Assembly: GCF_020010925.1 (NCBI RefSeq)
Contig: NZ_JAGJBZ010000001.1
Span: 1-64,000 of the forward strand
Reading direction: 5' to 3'
Source: Streptomyces griseiscabiei
GTDB taxonomy: Bacteria > Actinomycetota > Actinomycetes > Streptomycetales > Streptomycetaceae
Length of the DNA: 64,000 nt
Shown: piece by piece, positions 10,833-20,109 of the stretch
Layout of the letters: each line of letters begins with the position of its first letter
Numbering within the stretch: the stretch's first letter is position 1
Notes under the pieces: generated by a model
The model's database searches: none
What the model was told of the DNA's origin: nothing
The model's input: the letters and a program-made list of their open reading frames with translations, nothing else
Program-made: the position numbers and the translations under genes

Positions 10833-11358
10833 TTCGTGGTCGACTTGGGGTCAGCGGTGTCCAGTTCGGTCGGCAGGGCGGCCAGACCGAAGTGTTTGGA
10901 CCGCTGACGCCGCAGGGAAGCCGACAGCGCTGTGTCGCCACCTCAAATCCCTGGGGCCAGGACAGCTCTCCTCGCATGCGCGTCGTTCGCGAGCGCTGTC
11001 GCGCCCACCCTTGTCACATCGATGGAGGTTTGTCGCCACGACAGAGAGGTGGTTCGAGTCTGCGATGTGTCCGTGACAGCCGGCCCGCTGCGGCAGTGGG
11101 ACTCTCATCGCGCGCTGAGGTGTGCGTTCACCGAGGTCGTCGGCCGCGCTCTCGGCCGGCGGTGAATCGGACGACCGGTCCCCGCTCACCGACGGAACGG
11201 CCTCGCGGCAGAACGGTGCCCGTCACCGCCTGCCGTCCCCCTGCTCCCCCGACCGTCCGCCCCACCCGCCTTACACCGAGAAAGCCTTCTCCCCGACCGC
11301 CCGTCGGCAGCCACGCCGCCTCTCGCGCAGTCGGCCGAATAGAAAGGACGTCCCGAGT
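10833..11358. other. Leader region before the galactanase gene
   Basis: About 525 bases without a recognisable gene. A GGTTCGAGTC string near 11049 resembles a tRNA T-loop but its flanks do not pair. Probably promoter and leader sequence for the downstream pectin genes. Confidence 0.35.
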
Positions 11359-12420
11359 ATGTCCATGCCTTCCCCCCACGCTGCGGCCTCCTCCTGCATC
11401 AGTCGCCGGACCCTGCTCAGGGCCACCACCGCGACCGCCGGCGCGATCGCCACTGCCACCGCGTTCGCCGAACTGGAGACGCCCGCAGCGGCCGCGGCCG
11501 GTTTCGTCAAGGGCGTCGACATCAGCTGGGCGCCGCAGATGGAGGCGCGCGGCTACTCCTGGAAGAACGCGAGCGGGCAGACCCAGGACCTGCTGACGAT
11601 CCTCAAGGGCTACGGCATCACCGGCGTGCGGTTGCGCACCTTCGTCAACCCGTCCAGCAGCCCGACCGACGGACACTGCGGCATCAACGAGGTCGCCGCC
11701 TTCGCCAAGCGGGTCAAGGCCGCCGGCATGTCGATCATGCTCGATTACATGTTCGGAGACACCTGGAACTCCGTCGGTGTGCAGAACCCGCCGGCCGCCT
11801 GGCGGAACATGAGCTACAGCCAGATGCGCACCGCGATGAGCACGTACGTGAACCAGACGATGACCGTCATGAGGAACAACGACGTCCTGCCCGCCTGGGT
11901 CCAGATCGGCAACGAGATCAACAGCGGGATCTGCCGCCCGGTCGGCACCGTCTCCAACGGCGCGCAGATGACGGGGCTGCTCAACGCGGCTTACACGGAG
12001 GTCAAAGCGGTGTCCCCGAACTCGACCGTGTGCATCCACCTGGCCCAGCCGCAGAAGTACGACGTGATGACGACGTTCTTCAGCCGCTTCGCCGCGAGCG
12101 GCGGCAAGTGGGACATGTCGGTGTTCTCGTCCTACGGCAGCGCCGACCTCGCCCCCGGGATCGTGGCGAACATGAAGAGGATCTCCGATGCCTACGGCAA
12201 ACCGTTCCTGCAGAGCGAGTTCGGCGGCCGGGTGGACCGGGTCTCCGCCACCCAGGCCTCGATGGTCGCCTACATCAAGGCGCTCAAGGCCAACGGCGGA
12301 CAGGGCATCTTCTACTGGGAGCCGGAGTGCATGTCCCCGTTCACCGGCTACAACATGGGCGCCTGGGACTCCTCCAGCAAGCGGCCCACCACGATCATGA
12401 ACGGCTTCACCCAGGCCTGA
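11359..12420 (+). CDS. Secreted GH53 arabinogalactan endo-beta-1,4-galactanase
   Basis: A 353-residue enzyme with a twin-arginine signal (SRRTLLRATTATAGA at 15-29), so probably exported folded by Tat. The mature domain starts GFVKGVDISWAPQMEARGYSW and contains GITGVRLRTFVNP, both typical of GH53. Acid/base Glu186 lies in IGNEIN and nucleophile Glu287 in QSEFGG. The family cuts beta-1,4-galactan side chains of type I rhamnogalacturonan. ATG 11359 follows GAAAGGACG. It heads a plus-strand run of four pectin-directed exported enzymes ending at 15969. Confidence 0.92.
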   Translation: MSMPSPHAAASSCISRRTLLRATTATAGAIATATAFAELETPAAAAAGFVKGVDISWAPQMEARGYSWKNASGQTQDLLTILKGYGITGVRLRTFVNPSSSPTDGHCGINEVAAFAKRVKAAGMSIMLDYMFGDTWNSVGVQNPPAAWRNMSYSQMRTAMSTYVNQTMTVMRNNDVLPAWVQIGNEINSGICRPVGTVSNGAQMTGLLNAAYTEVKAVSPNSTVCIHLAQPQKYDVMTTFFSRFAASGGKWDMSVFSSYGSADLAPGIVANMKRISDAYGKPFLQSEFGGRVDRVSATQASMVAYIKALKANGGQGIFYWEPECMSPFTGYNMGAWDSSSKRPTTIMNGFTQA

Positions 12421-12518
12421 GCGACCCCGTCGCTCCGCGGCCGGGGCGACTTCGGCACGCGGCGCGTCAGACCTCGCTCCGCCACGACCACGCCCACGAA
12501 CTGCGACCAAGGACTGAG

Positions 12519-13607
12519 ATGGTGTTGAACACGGCAGGACTCACCTCCGGTGGACATCGAGCCCGGCTGGGAACAGCGGGCCTGCTCGCCCTCGCGGCAC
12601 TGGTCGGTACCGGTGCCGGACAGGCCGGTGCCGCCACACCGCGGGCGCTGCCCGCCAGCTGTTCCGGCACGTCGACCATCACGTGTCACTACGCGGTCGC
12701 GCCGGGCACCTACGACGTGACCGTCTCCATCGGCGGCGCCTCCGCCGGCCAGACCGCGATGTCGGTGGAGGCACGACGCGTGATGCTTCCGGCGACGAAC
12801 ACCGGGGCGGGGACCAGCACCTCCTACAGCTTCACGGTCGACGTACGCCAGCCCGAGGGCCAGCCGACCGGGCAGGGAGGCACCGGGAACCCCGGCCTGG
12901 ACATCCGGTTCACGGGAACCCACCCCCTGGTCTCCGCGGTCTCGGTGCGACCGGCGACCCGCCCCCTGGTGGCCTATCTGGCCGGCGACTCGACCGTCTG
13001 CGACCAGCCGGTGGCCCCGTACACCGGATGGGGGCAGATGATCACGACCGCGGTGGGCCCTGGTGCGGTCATCGCCAACTACGCCGACTCCGGAGAGAGT
13101 TCCGGCAGCTTCCTGGCCAACCGCGCGCTCTTCCCGACGATGCTGTCCAAGGTCAAGACAGGCGACCTGGTCTTCATCCAGTTCGGACACAACGACAAGC
13201 AGACCACCGCCTCCGCCTACCGCAACAACCTCACCTCCATGATCACGCAGGTACGCGGCAAAGGCGGCGTGCCGGTCCTGGTGACCCCGCCCGTGCGCCG
13301 TCTGTTCAGCGGCGACAAGCTCACGGCGACGGCTCTGCACGTCAACGGCGTCGGCGCGAACCTGCCCGCCGAGATGCGCGCGGTGGGCACCTCGCAGCGG
13401 GTGCCGGTGATCGACCTGACCACCAAGAGCAAGGCGCTGGTGGAGTCCCTCGGTCCGTCCGCGTCCGCACAGTTGTACCTGCGCGCCGCCGCCGACGGCG
13501 TCACGGACAACACCCACTTCTCGCAGTACGGCGCGACCAGGATGGCCGGGCTGGTCCTCCAGGGCATTCAGGAGCAGCGGCTGCCCCTGACCGCCTACCT
13601 TCGCTGA
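12519..13607 (+). CDS. Secreted CE12-type rhamnogalacturonan acetylesterase
   Basis: A 362-residue exported SGNH hydrolase. Residues 1-39 are a signal peptide. An N-terminal beta-rich domain (about 45-150, SCSGTSTITCHYAVAPGTYDV) precedes the catalytic domain. The latter starts LVAYLAGDSTVCDQP (Ser in GDST) and contains FIQFGHNDK and the C-terminal DNTHFSQYG with catalytic Asp/His. This order is that of family 12 esterases, which remove acetyl groups from rhamnogalacturonan. ATG 12519 follows AAGGACTG. It lies 98 bases after the galactanase and 34 before a second esterase. Confidence 0.88.
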   Translation: MVLNTAGLTSGGHRARLGTAGLLALAALVGTGAGQAGAATPRALPASCSGTSTITCHYAVAPGTYDVTVSIGGASAGQTAMSVEARRVMLPATNTGAGTSTSYSFTVDVRQPEGQPTGQGGTGNPGLDIRFTGTHPLVSAVSVRPATRPLVAYLAGDSTVCDQPVAPYTGWGQMITTAVGPGAVIANYADSGESSGSFLANRALFPTMLSKVKTGDLVFIQFGHNDKQTTASAYRNNLTSMITQVRGKGGVPVLVTPPVRRLFSGDKLTATALHVNGVGANLPAEMRAVGTSQRVPVIDLTTKSKALVESLGPSASAQLYLRAAADGVTDNTHFSQYGATRMAGLVLQGIQEQRLPLTAYLR

Positions 13608-13641
13608 CGCGCGCACCGAGCCCGCTCCCGGAGAGGCCCTC

Positions 13642-14505
13642 ATGAAGAGACTTCGCACCCTCCTCACGACCGCTCTCGTGATCACTTTGTCGGCGTTCGG
13701 CGTCCACGCCGCCTCGGCGGCCGAAAGCGTCGCGGCGCCCTGCACCGGCGCCTCGCGTGCCGCGGATCCGGCGGGGCGGGCCGCGGCCCAGCCGGTCACC
13801 ATGTGGCTGGCCGGTGATTCCACCATGTCCAATCCCAGCGGGCGTTGCCCGGTCGGCTGGGGCAGCCAGTTCGACACGCTGTTCGACAGCGACGTCACCG
13901 TCAGGAACCAGGCGGTGGCGGGCCGCAGCATCCAGACCTGGCTGTACGAGTCGAACGTGAGCGGCACCAAGGGCACCGACGGCGAGTGCCGGCTCAGGTC
14001 CAACGCGTACTCGGCACGCTGGCAGGCGATGCTGAACGCCACCACCGGGATGAAGTCCGGCGACTACCTCTTCATCCAGTTCGGCATCAACGACACCGAC
14101 CCTGCCTGCCCGAGGCACGTCGGCCGGCCCCGGTTCCAGCAGTTGCTGACCACGATGGCGCAGGCCGCCCTGGCCCGGGGAGCACACCCGGTCCTGCTCA
14201 CCTCGGTCGCCGCCATCACCTGTTCCGGTGGGACGGCCACCAGGAACCGGGCCTTCGTCCCCCAGACACTCGCGGCCGGAGCAGCCACCGGGGCACCCGT
14301 CATCGACCTGGAAACGCTGAGCGTGACGCTCTACAACAGCCTGCGCTTCTGCCCGAACAACGGTGACTACGGGTCAGGCCCGTTGGGTGCCTTCTTCTGC
14401 AACGACCACACCCACTTCGAGACCTACGGCGCGCAGCAGATCGCCCGTCTCGTCGCCGACGACATACGGCGGAAGAGCCTCCCGCTCGCCGCGCACCTCA
14501 CGTAG
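13642..14505 (+). CDS. Second secreted CE12-like esterase
   Basis: A 287-residue exported SGNH hydrolase, paralogous to but shorter than its upstream neighbour. Residues 1-27 are the signal peptide. The catalytic blocks are MWLAGDSTMSNP, NQAVAGRSIQTW, FIQFGINDTDP and CNDHTHFETYG. It lacks the N-terminal beta-domain. Several paired cysteines suggest disulfides suited to the extracellular space. GGAGAGG precedes the ATG. Deacetylation of pectic polymers is inferred from family and context. Confidence 0.85.
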   Translation: MKRLRTLLTTALVITLSAFGVHAASAAESVAAPCTGASRAADPAGRAAAQPVTMWLAGDSTMSNPSGRCPVGWGSQFDTLFDSDVTVRNQAVAGRSIQTWLYESNVSGTKGTDGECRLRSNAYSARWQAMLNATTGMKSGDYLFIQFGINDTDPACPRHVGRPRFQQLLTTMAQAALARGAHPVLLTSVAAITCSGGTATRNRAFVPQTLAAGAATGAPVIDLETLSVTLYNSLRFCPNNGDYGSGPLGAFFCNDHTHFETYGAQQIARLVADDIRRKSLPLAAHLT

Positions 14506-14628
14506 CCGTCTCCGCGGCAGCAACCCCCTTGGCTGTCTCCGTGGCCCCGCGACAGCGGTACCGGCCTTCGGAGCCGAACAGGGCCACCCCCCTCTCGTAT
14601 GCACGGCCTGGTGAAGTGGAGTAATCAA

Positions 14629-15969
14629 GTGAAACGTTCCCAGCACGGGAGGCTCGCTCTCCCGCTCACCGTGGTCATGGCGGTCACCGCCATGATGGTC
14701 GTCGGGTCGGCGGCATCCGGCAACGCGGCGGCGGCCGCGCGGGTCTTCTACGTCTCCCCCACCGGCAGCGACAGCGCCGCCGGAACCGAGGCGGCGCCCT
14801 GGAAGACGTTCGCCCACGCCCAGTCCGTCGCGCAGCCAGGTGACACGGTCTACTTCCGCGGCGGCACGTACGCCTACTCCCGGGCGAACGCCGGGTGCAG
14901 GAGCCAGACCGACAGAGTCGACGCCATCACGCTGAACAAGAGCGGCAGTTCGGGCAACCTCATCAACTACGTGGCCTATCCGGGAGATAAGCCGGTCTTC
15001 GACTTCTCGCAGATGAAGGACGACTGCCGGATCAAGGGCTTCGACGTCACCGGCAACTGGATCCGTCTCAAGGGACTGACGGTCACCGGCGTACCGCAGA
15101 ACAACAACCGCAACCACGAGTCCTGGGGAATCTGGATCTCCGGAAGCAACAACACCTTCGACCAGCTGGATCTGCACCACAACATGGGTCCGGGCCTGTT
15201 CATCCAGGACGGCGGCGGCAACCTCGTCCTCAACTCCGACTCCCACCACAACTACGACCCGCGCACCTCCAACGGGGCCGGCGAGAGCGCCGACGGATTC
15301 GGCGCCCACATCTCGGCGGGCAACCCCGGCAACGTCTTCCGGGGCGACCGCGCATGGTGGAACTCCGACGACGGCTTCGACCTCATCAACGCGTTCTCGT
15401 CCGTCACCATCGAGAACTCCTGGGCATGGCTCAACGGTTACCTGCCGGGCACCACCACCGCCATCGGCAACGGCAACGGCTTCAAAGCCGGAGGCTACGG
15501 CGGCAGGTACGTCTCCAACGGTGCCAAGCACACCGTTCGCAACTCGGTGGCGTTCAACAACCGGGCTTCAGGCTTCTACGCCAACCACCACACCGTCGCG
15601 GACGACTTCTTCAACAACACGAGCTTCAACAACCATCCGGACTACAACATGCTCGGCATCTCCCGGACCGGTGCCGCCATCGGCCTGGGGAACCTGCGCA
15701 ACAACATCGCCTATGCCGGCAACCTGCTCTCGAACATGAGCGGGACCAACGCCGCGAACAACTCCTGGAACCTGAACGTCGCGTTGTCCGACGCGCAGTT
15801 CCAGAGCGTGTCGACGTCGGGCTGGGACGCGCCCCGCCAGTCCGACGGCAGCCTGCCCGTACTGCCTCATCTCCGTCTCGCGTCGAACAGCACCCTGATC
15901 AACAAGGGCGTCGATGTCGGCCTGCCCTACCGCGGATCGGCCCCGGACCTGGGCGCCTTCGAGCGCTGA
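14629..15969 (+). CDS. Secreted PL9-type pectate/polygalacturonate lyase
   Basis: A 446-residue exported right-handed beta-helix enzyme. Residues 1-36 are the signal peptide. The entry FYVSPTGSDSAAGTEAAPWKT and long Asn/His-rich coils (YVAYPGDKPVFDFSQMKDDC, DLHHNMGPGLFIQDGGGN, ADGFGAHISAGNPGN, DDGFDLINAF) match PL9 lyases, which use Lys and Asp-bound calcium to cleave polygalacturonate by beta-elimination. The C-terminus DLGAFER is the usual cap. GTG 14629 is preferred because GTGGAG lies eight bases upstream; an in-frame ATG lies at 14599. It ends the pectin-directed run. Confidence 0.87.
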   Translation: MKRSQHGRLALPLTVVMAVTAMMVVGSAASGNAAAAARVFYVSPTGSDSAAGTEAAPWKTFAHAQSVAQPGDTVYFRGGTYAYSRANAGCRSQTDRVDAITLNKSGSSGNLINYVAYPGDKPVFDFSQMKDDCRIKGFDVTGNWIRLKGLTVTGVPQNNNRNHESWGIWISGSNNTFDQLDLHHNMGPGLFIQDGGGNLVLNSDSHHNYDPRTSNGAGESADGFGAHISAGNPGNVFRGDRAWWNSDDGFDLINAFSSVTIENSWAWLNGYLPGTTTAIGNGNGFKAGGYGGRYVSNGAKHTVRNSVAFNNRASGFYANHHTVADDFFNNTSFNNHPDYNMLGISRTGAAIGLGNLRNNIAYAGNLLSNMSGTNAANNSWNLNVALSDAQFQSVSTSGWDAPRQSDGSLPVLPHLRLASNSTLINKGVDVGLPYRGSAPDLGAFER

Positions 15970-16189
15970 CCGTTGTCAACCGCGATCCGGTCCGCTCCTG
16001 GCGCTGACGGCGGGTCGGCCACTGCGCGACCCGGGAGCGTGTCCCGTGGGGTAGCCGACGCACGCCCTACCGGAACGTGTCGAGCAGGGTCGCTCCCCCC
16101 GCGAAGCGGGACACGACCTGGCACCTCGGCACATTCCTGTGCGTCGGTCGCCTGCTGCCGCCCGTCCCCGGTCTGCTGTGCCGCGGCTA

Positions 16190-17343
16190 GTGTCCTGCGC
16201 CAGTAGTTGATCGTTAGTAGTTCTGTGACTTCTGCTGCTGGTGCGTCAGTTCCTCGTCGGGGCCCGAAGCTGGAGCCGTTGCTGCTGTCTGCTGAGGAGC
16301 GGGCGGAGTTGGAGCGGTGGACGCGTCGGGCGACATCGGCCCAGGCTTTGGCCTTGCGGGCGCGGATCGTGTTGGCCTGTGCGGGGCCGGACGTACCGCC
16401 GATCGTCGCGGTCGCCCGGGATCTTCAGGTGACTGCGGACACCGTCCGCAAGTGGCGGCGGCGCTTCCTGGCCGAGCGGCTGGACGGGCTGGCCGACGAG
16501 CCGAGGCCCGGCCGGCCACCCACGATCAGCGTCGACCAGGTGGAGGCGGTGGTGGTCACCACGCTGGAACAGCTGCCGAAGAACACCACCCACTGGTCGC
16601 GGAAGTCGATGGCCGAGCACAGTGGCCTGTCGAAGTCGACCGTCGGCCGGATCTGGCGGCAGTTCCAGCTCAAGCCGCATCTGGCCGACACCTTCAAGCT
16701 GTCGACCGACCCGTTGTTCGTGGAGAAGGTCTACGACGTGGTCGGTCTGTACTTCAACCCGCCCGAGGGGGCGGTGGTGCTGTCGGTGGACGAGAAGTCG
16801 CAGATCCAGGCCCTGGACCGGTCCCAGCCGGTGCTGCCGATAATGCCGGGCATGCCCGAGCGGCGCACCCATGACTACGTCCGCAACGGCCTGACCACCT
16901 TGTTCGCTGCCTTCGACGTCGCCACGGGCGAGGTCATCACCGCCCTGCACCGCCGGCACCGGGCGGTGGAGTTCAAGAAGTTCCTGATCCGAATCGACAA
17001 GACGGTGCCTGCCCACCTGCAGGTCCATTTGATCGTGGACAACTACGGCACCCACAAGACACCCGCGATCAAGACCTGGCTCGCCAAACACCCCAGGTTT
17101 GAACTGCACTTCACCCCGACCGGCAGCTCGTGGATCAACCAGGTCGAGCGGTGGTTCGGCTACCTGGCCCACCAGATGATCCGCCGCGGCGCACACAAGA
17201 CCATCCATGCCCTGGAAGCCGACATCCGGGCCTGGGTCAAAGACTGGAACGAAAACCCCAAGCCGTTCATCTGGACCAAGACCGCCGAAGAGATCCTCGA
17301 CTCCCTCGCCCGCCTCTGCCGACGAATCTCTGGCGCAGGACAC
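16190..17343 (+). mobile_element. IS630-family insertion sequence (complete)
   Basis: Perfect terminal inverted repeats GTGTCCTGCGCCAG (16190-16203) and CTGGCGCAGGACAC (17330-17343), flanked by a TA target duplication at 16188-16189 and 17344-17345, as expected for the IS630/Tc1 superfamily. It carries one transposase gene. It inserted into the 3' part of an amidohydrolase gene read on the minus strand. Removing the element with one TA restores an open reading frame across the site. Confidence 0.93.
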
Positions 17344-17346
17344 TAG
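16207..17346 (+). CDS. IS630-family transposase
   Basis: About 373-379 residues. The N-terminal third is a helix-turn-helix region (VARDLQVTADTVRKWRRRF, LSKSTVGRIWRQF). The DDE catalytic residues are visible in LSVDEKSQIQ, VDNYGTHK and SSWINQVERWF. The start is TTG 16207 or, as likely, GTG 16225; neither has a clear ribosome binding site. The stop codon TAG (17344-17346) lies outside the inverted repeat and uses the TA target duplication plus the next base. It is uninterrupted and may be active. Confidence 0.9.
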   Translation: MIVSSSVTSAAGASVPRRGPKLEPLLLSAEERAELERWTRRATSAQALALRARIVLACAGPDVPPIVAVARDLQVTADTVRKWRRRFLAERLDGLADEPRPGRPPTISVDQVEAVVVTTLEQLPKNTTHWSRKSMAEHSGLSKSTVGRIWRQFQLKPHLADTFKLSTDPLFVEKVYDVVGLYFNPPEGAVVLSVDEKSQIQALDRSQPVLPIMPGMPERRTHDYVRNGLTTLFAAFDVATGEVITALHRRHRAVEFKKFLIRIDKTVPAHLQVHLIVDNYGTHKTPAIKTWLAKHPRFELHFTPTGSSWINQVERWFGYLAHQMIRRGAHKTIHALEADIRAWVKDWNENPKPFIWTKTAEEILDSLARLCRRISGAGH

Positions 17347-18522
17347 CGCGGCCTCGGCCTTCTTGCGGTACGCGGCCAGCTTCTCGGCGGGAGCGACGAT
17401 CTGGCGGCTGCGCGACTTGACGGAGACATCGTGCTCCCCGGCGGCCTTGCGTAGAGCGCCCACGGTGGCCCGTTCGCGCGCGATGTGGGCAAACGGGTCG
17501 AAGGAGTACCAGCGCATCGCGTTCTCGTGCGTCATCTTGTTGATCTCGTGGTCCGGCACGGAGTTCGCGGTCAGCACCTCCTGGAGTTCCTCCGGGGCGT
17601 TGGGCCACATCGAGTCGCTGTGCGGGTAGTCGGCCTCCCAGCAGATGTTGTCGATCCCGATCTCGTGGCGGAGCTTCACACCGATCGGGTCGCTGATGAA
17701 GCACGTGAGGAAGTGCTCACGGAAGACCTCGGACGGCTTCCTGCCGCCGAAGTCCTGGAGCGTCCAGGTGGCGTGCATCTCGTAGGTGCGGTCCAGGCGG
17801 TCCAGGAAGTAGGGGATCCAGCCGGTGCCGCCCTCCGACAGCCCGATCCTGATGCTCGGGTACTCCTTGAGGACGCGCGACCACATCAGGTCGGCCGCCG
17901 CCTGAACGAGGTTGATGGGCTGCAGGGTGATCATCACGTCCGGCGGGGCGTCGGGCGCGGTGATGGCGAGGCGGCCGGAGGAGCCTATGTGCAGGTTCAT
18001 CACGGTGCCGCAGTCGGTCAGCGCCCGCCATACCGGGGCCCAGTAGTCGGAGTGGAAGCTGGGGTAGCCGAGCGGGACGGGGTTCTCCGGGAACGTCAGG
18101 GCGTGGCAGCCCTTCTCGGCGACCCGCCGGATCTCCTGTGCGCACAGTTCGGCGTCCCAGATCGCCGGGAGGGCCATGGGGATGAAGCGGCCGGGGTGGG
18201 CGGCGCACCACTCGTCGATGTGCCAGTCGTTGTAGGCCCGCACCAGGGCCATGGAGAAGTCGGAGTCCTCGGTGGCGAACAGGCGGGCGGAGAAGCCCGG
18301 GAAGGAGGGAAAGTCCAGCTGGGCGAGTTCGGCCTTCCGGTCCGCGCCGAGCACGTCGGGGGCCGCGGCCGGCTCGTACTCGACGAGATCGGCGCCGGAG
18401 ACCTGGCGCAGGCGGTTCAGCTCCGCCTCGTGCGATCCGGTCGCGGTGGTGGCCGCCACCGCCTCGGCCTCTGCCGGCTCCGGTTCGCTGGAGTACCGCT
18501 CGTTGAGGGTGAGCGGCCACAC
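17344..18522 (-). pseudogene. Amidohydrolase (amidohydrolase_2 family), 3' end cut by IS630
   Basis: About 390 residues of a metal-dependent hydrolase/decarboxylase-type barrel. FPSFPGFSARLF, VRAYNDWHIDEWCAAHPGRF, NLHIGSSG (metal His), LSEGGTGWIPYFLDRLDR and WEADYPHSDSMWP (metal Asp) are in family order. The N-terminal HxH metal motif is not seen, so the front is missing or replaced. A one-base shift at the GGGCCC run (18524-18529) separates it from the upstream coding frame. At the other end the frame reads KKAEAAL into the IS630 repeat; without the element it would continue AAQQTGDGRQQ. Almost certainly non-functional now. Confidence 0.8.
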
Positions 18523-18523
18523 C

Positions 18524-19228
18524 GGGCCCTCCGTGCGGGGCGTACTGCCACACGGTGCCGTGCGCGTCGCGTACCCGGTCGCCGGACTCCAGTGCCGGGT
18601 ACGGCCGGTGGATCAGCTCCACGGTCATGGGGGCGGCGGCCCACGGCCGCAGGATCCACCGCTGGTCGGCGCCCTCGCGCATGGTCTCATCACTCTCGCT
18701 GACCCCGTACGGGAACACGGCGACGTTCATGTGGGAGTCGGCGGGCGGGCGGCCGGCGTCGCGGTCGTCGGCGAGCCACACGTCGCTGGTGTAGGCGACG
18801 TGCACGACCGTCGGGGGGAGGTCGACGGTGAGGATGTCGCCCTCGCGCACGCCCCGGGCGAGGGGGGTGTGGCGAAACGGTGCGGAGAACCGCGCGGGGC
18901 CGCTTGGCGGGAGGTCCACCGCGAAGTCGTTCGGCTCGTCGGCGCCCTGCTCCTGCCACGGCCACCGGATCAGCGCCACGGCGTTGTCGCCCCAGGTCTC
19001 GACCACCCGGGCCTGTCCGGCCGGGCAGGAGATGCGCAGGACGTCCCCGCGGCGGAGGGGGCACTCGGGGAACCCGGTCTCGTCACGGGGGACGGCGTCG
19101 CCGGGAGCCACAGGCGCCCGGCCGACGGCGGGGGTGTCGTGGCGTACGGCGTCGACGGCCTGGCGGTGGGTCCGGTCGGCACCTCGCGCGCCTCGCGCGG
19201 CTTCCTTGCGGGCGTGATTGCGGACCAT
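18524..19228 (-). CDS. Hypothetical N-terminal segment frameshifted from the amidohydrolase
   Basis: About 235 residues from ATG 19228 (GGGAG upstream). I do not recognise the family. It begins RNHARKEAARG and contains LRRGDVLRISCPAGQARVVETWGDNAVALIRW and DILTVDLPPTVVHVAYTSDVW, so it looks like a genuine beta-rich protein. A resemblance to DUF1989/urea-carboxylase-associated proteins is possible but weak. The frame runs to DAHGTVWQYAPHGGP, where one extra base throws it out of phase with the amidohydrolase. Restoring that base fuses the two, which may be an old recombination product. Confidence 0.45.
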
Positions 19229-19534
19229 GCTCGAACTCCCGGTCTCGGCGCGCGCCCGTGAGCTGTCGCGCCGGTCAGAGTGAGCATGCGGCGGCTTCAA
19301 TCGCGGTGATGCGCTGCACCTGGGGCCGTGGGCACTCCGTGCCGGTCACGGGCCGGGTCGGAGCTGGGGCCGGGCCGCCGCGATCGGCGGCCATCACCGC
19401 CCACCGTACCCGGCGGGACCCTGTCCAAGTCGTCTCCGGGGTCACCCTCCGGGGCCCCGCTCTGCGCGCGGTCCGTGCCTTCCCTCAGCTCGTCGCGGGC
19501 AGGTTGCTGTGCGGGGCCCCGGAGAGTGCTCAGG

Positions 19535-19738
19535 TCACCGTCCTCGGCGGACGCACCCCTTGAGCAGGGCCAGAGCAGCCACCCCGGCGAGCATCGCCCC
19601 TGCGGCCGGCCCCTCGGGGATGAGCCCCGCAAGGTCTGCCGCCAGTACCAGAGTCAGGGTGGAGATGGCGGCCAAGCCGGGTGAAGGCCTACGGACCCGG
19701 AACAGGTCCGGCTCCTCGGGGGTGGAACGATCTGACAC
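19535..19738 (-). CDS. Small membrane protein
   Basis: A 67-residue protein starting at GTG 19738 with GGAG eight bases upstream. After a charged N-terminus it has two short hydrophobic segments (LAAISTLTLVLAADLAGLI and AAGAMLAGVAALALL) and ends GCVRRGR, giving a small hairpin-like inner-membrane protein. No family recognised. It stands alone between the amidohydrolase relic and the S66 relic. Confidence 0.5.
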   Translation of the reverse strand: MSDRSTPEEPDLFRVRRPSPGLAAISTLTLVLAADLAGLIPEGPAAGAMLAGVAALALLKGCVRRGR

Positions 19739-20109
19739 GATGGAGTCTCCGTAGTTGTCGGCTGATTGCTCGGACGAGATGCGGAGTGCAAGGGGTCGTC
19801 CCGGTCCAGGGGGCGGCCTCTTCCGCGTCTCCGTACATACAACCGCAGGTCATACGCCTCGGTTTCCACCCCTGACCTCCCAAGTCCGGTGTAAATAAGG
19901 CGCGTAGGCGACCGCCAGCCGTCGTTCTCGCTGGTCCAGTCCCTCACAGGCACCTGCGGTAATGGGTGGGCCGGGGGCCGCTTCGCAGGTCGCTGAAGAT
20001 GCCTTCCTGGCGGCACGAGAGACCTCATTTCTGTGACTACCATCACAGAGCTGCTCCCCGTGCTTCTCCGGCCTTCGTACTCGGCACCGGCGGCTGATCC
20101 GCCGTCTCG

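Noticed and set aside
11040..11070. GGTTCGAGTC string resembling a tRNA T-loop
   Set aside because: Flanking bases cannot form the T-stem, and no acceptor or anticodon arm is found nearby.
16246..18522. A single 758-residue minus-strand frame
   Set aside because: Its first half is the amidohydrolase, but the rest is antisense to the IS630 transposase, so it is a chimera created by the insertion rather than a real gene.
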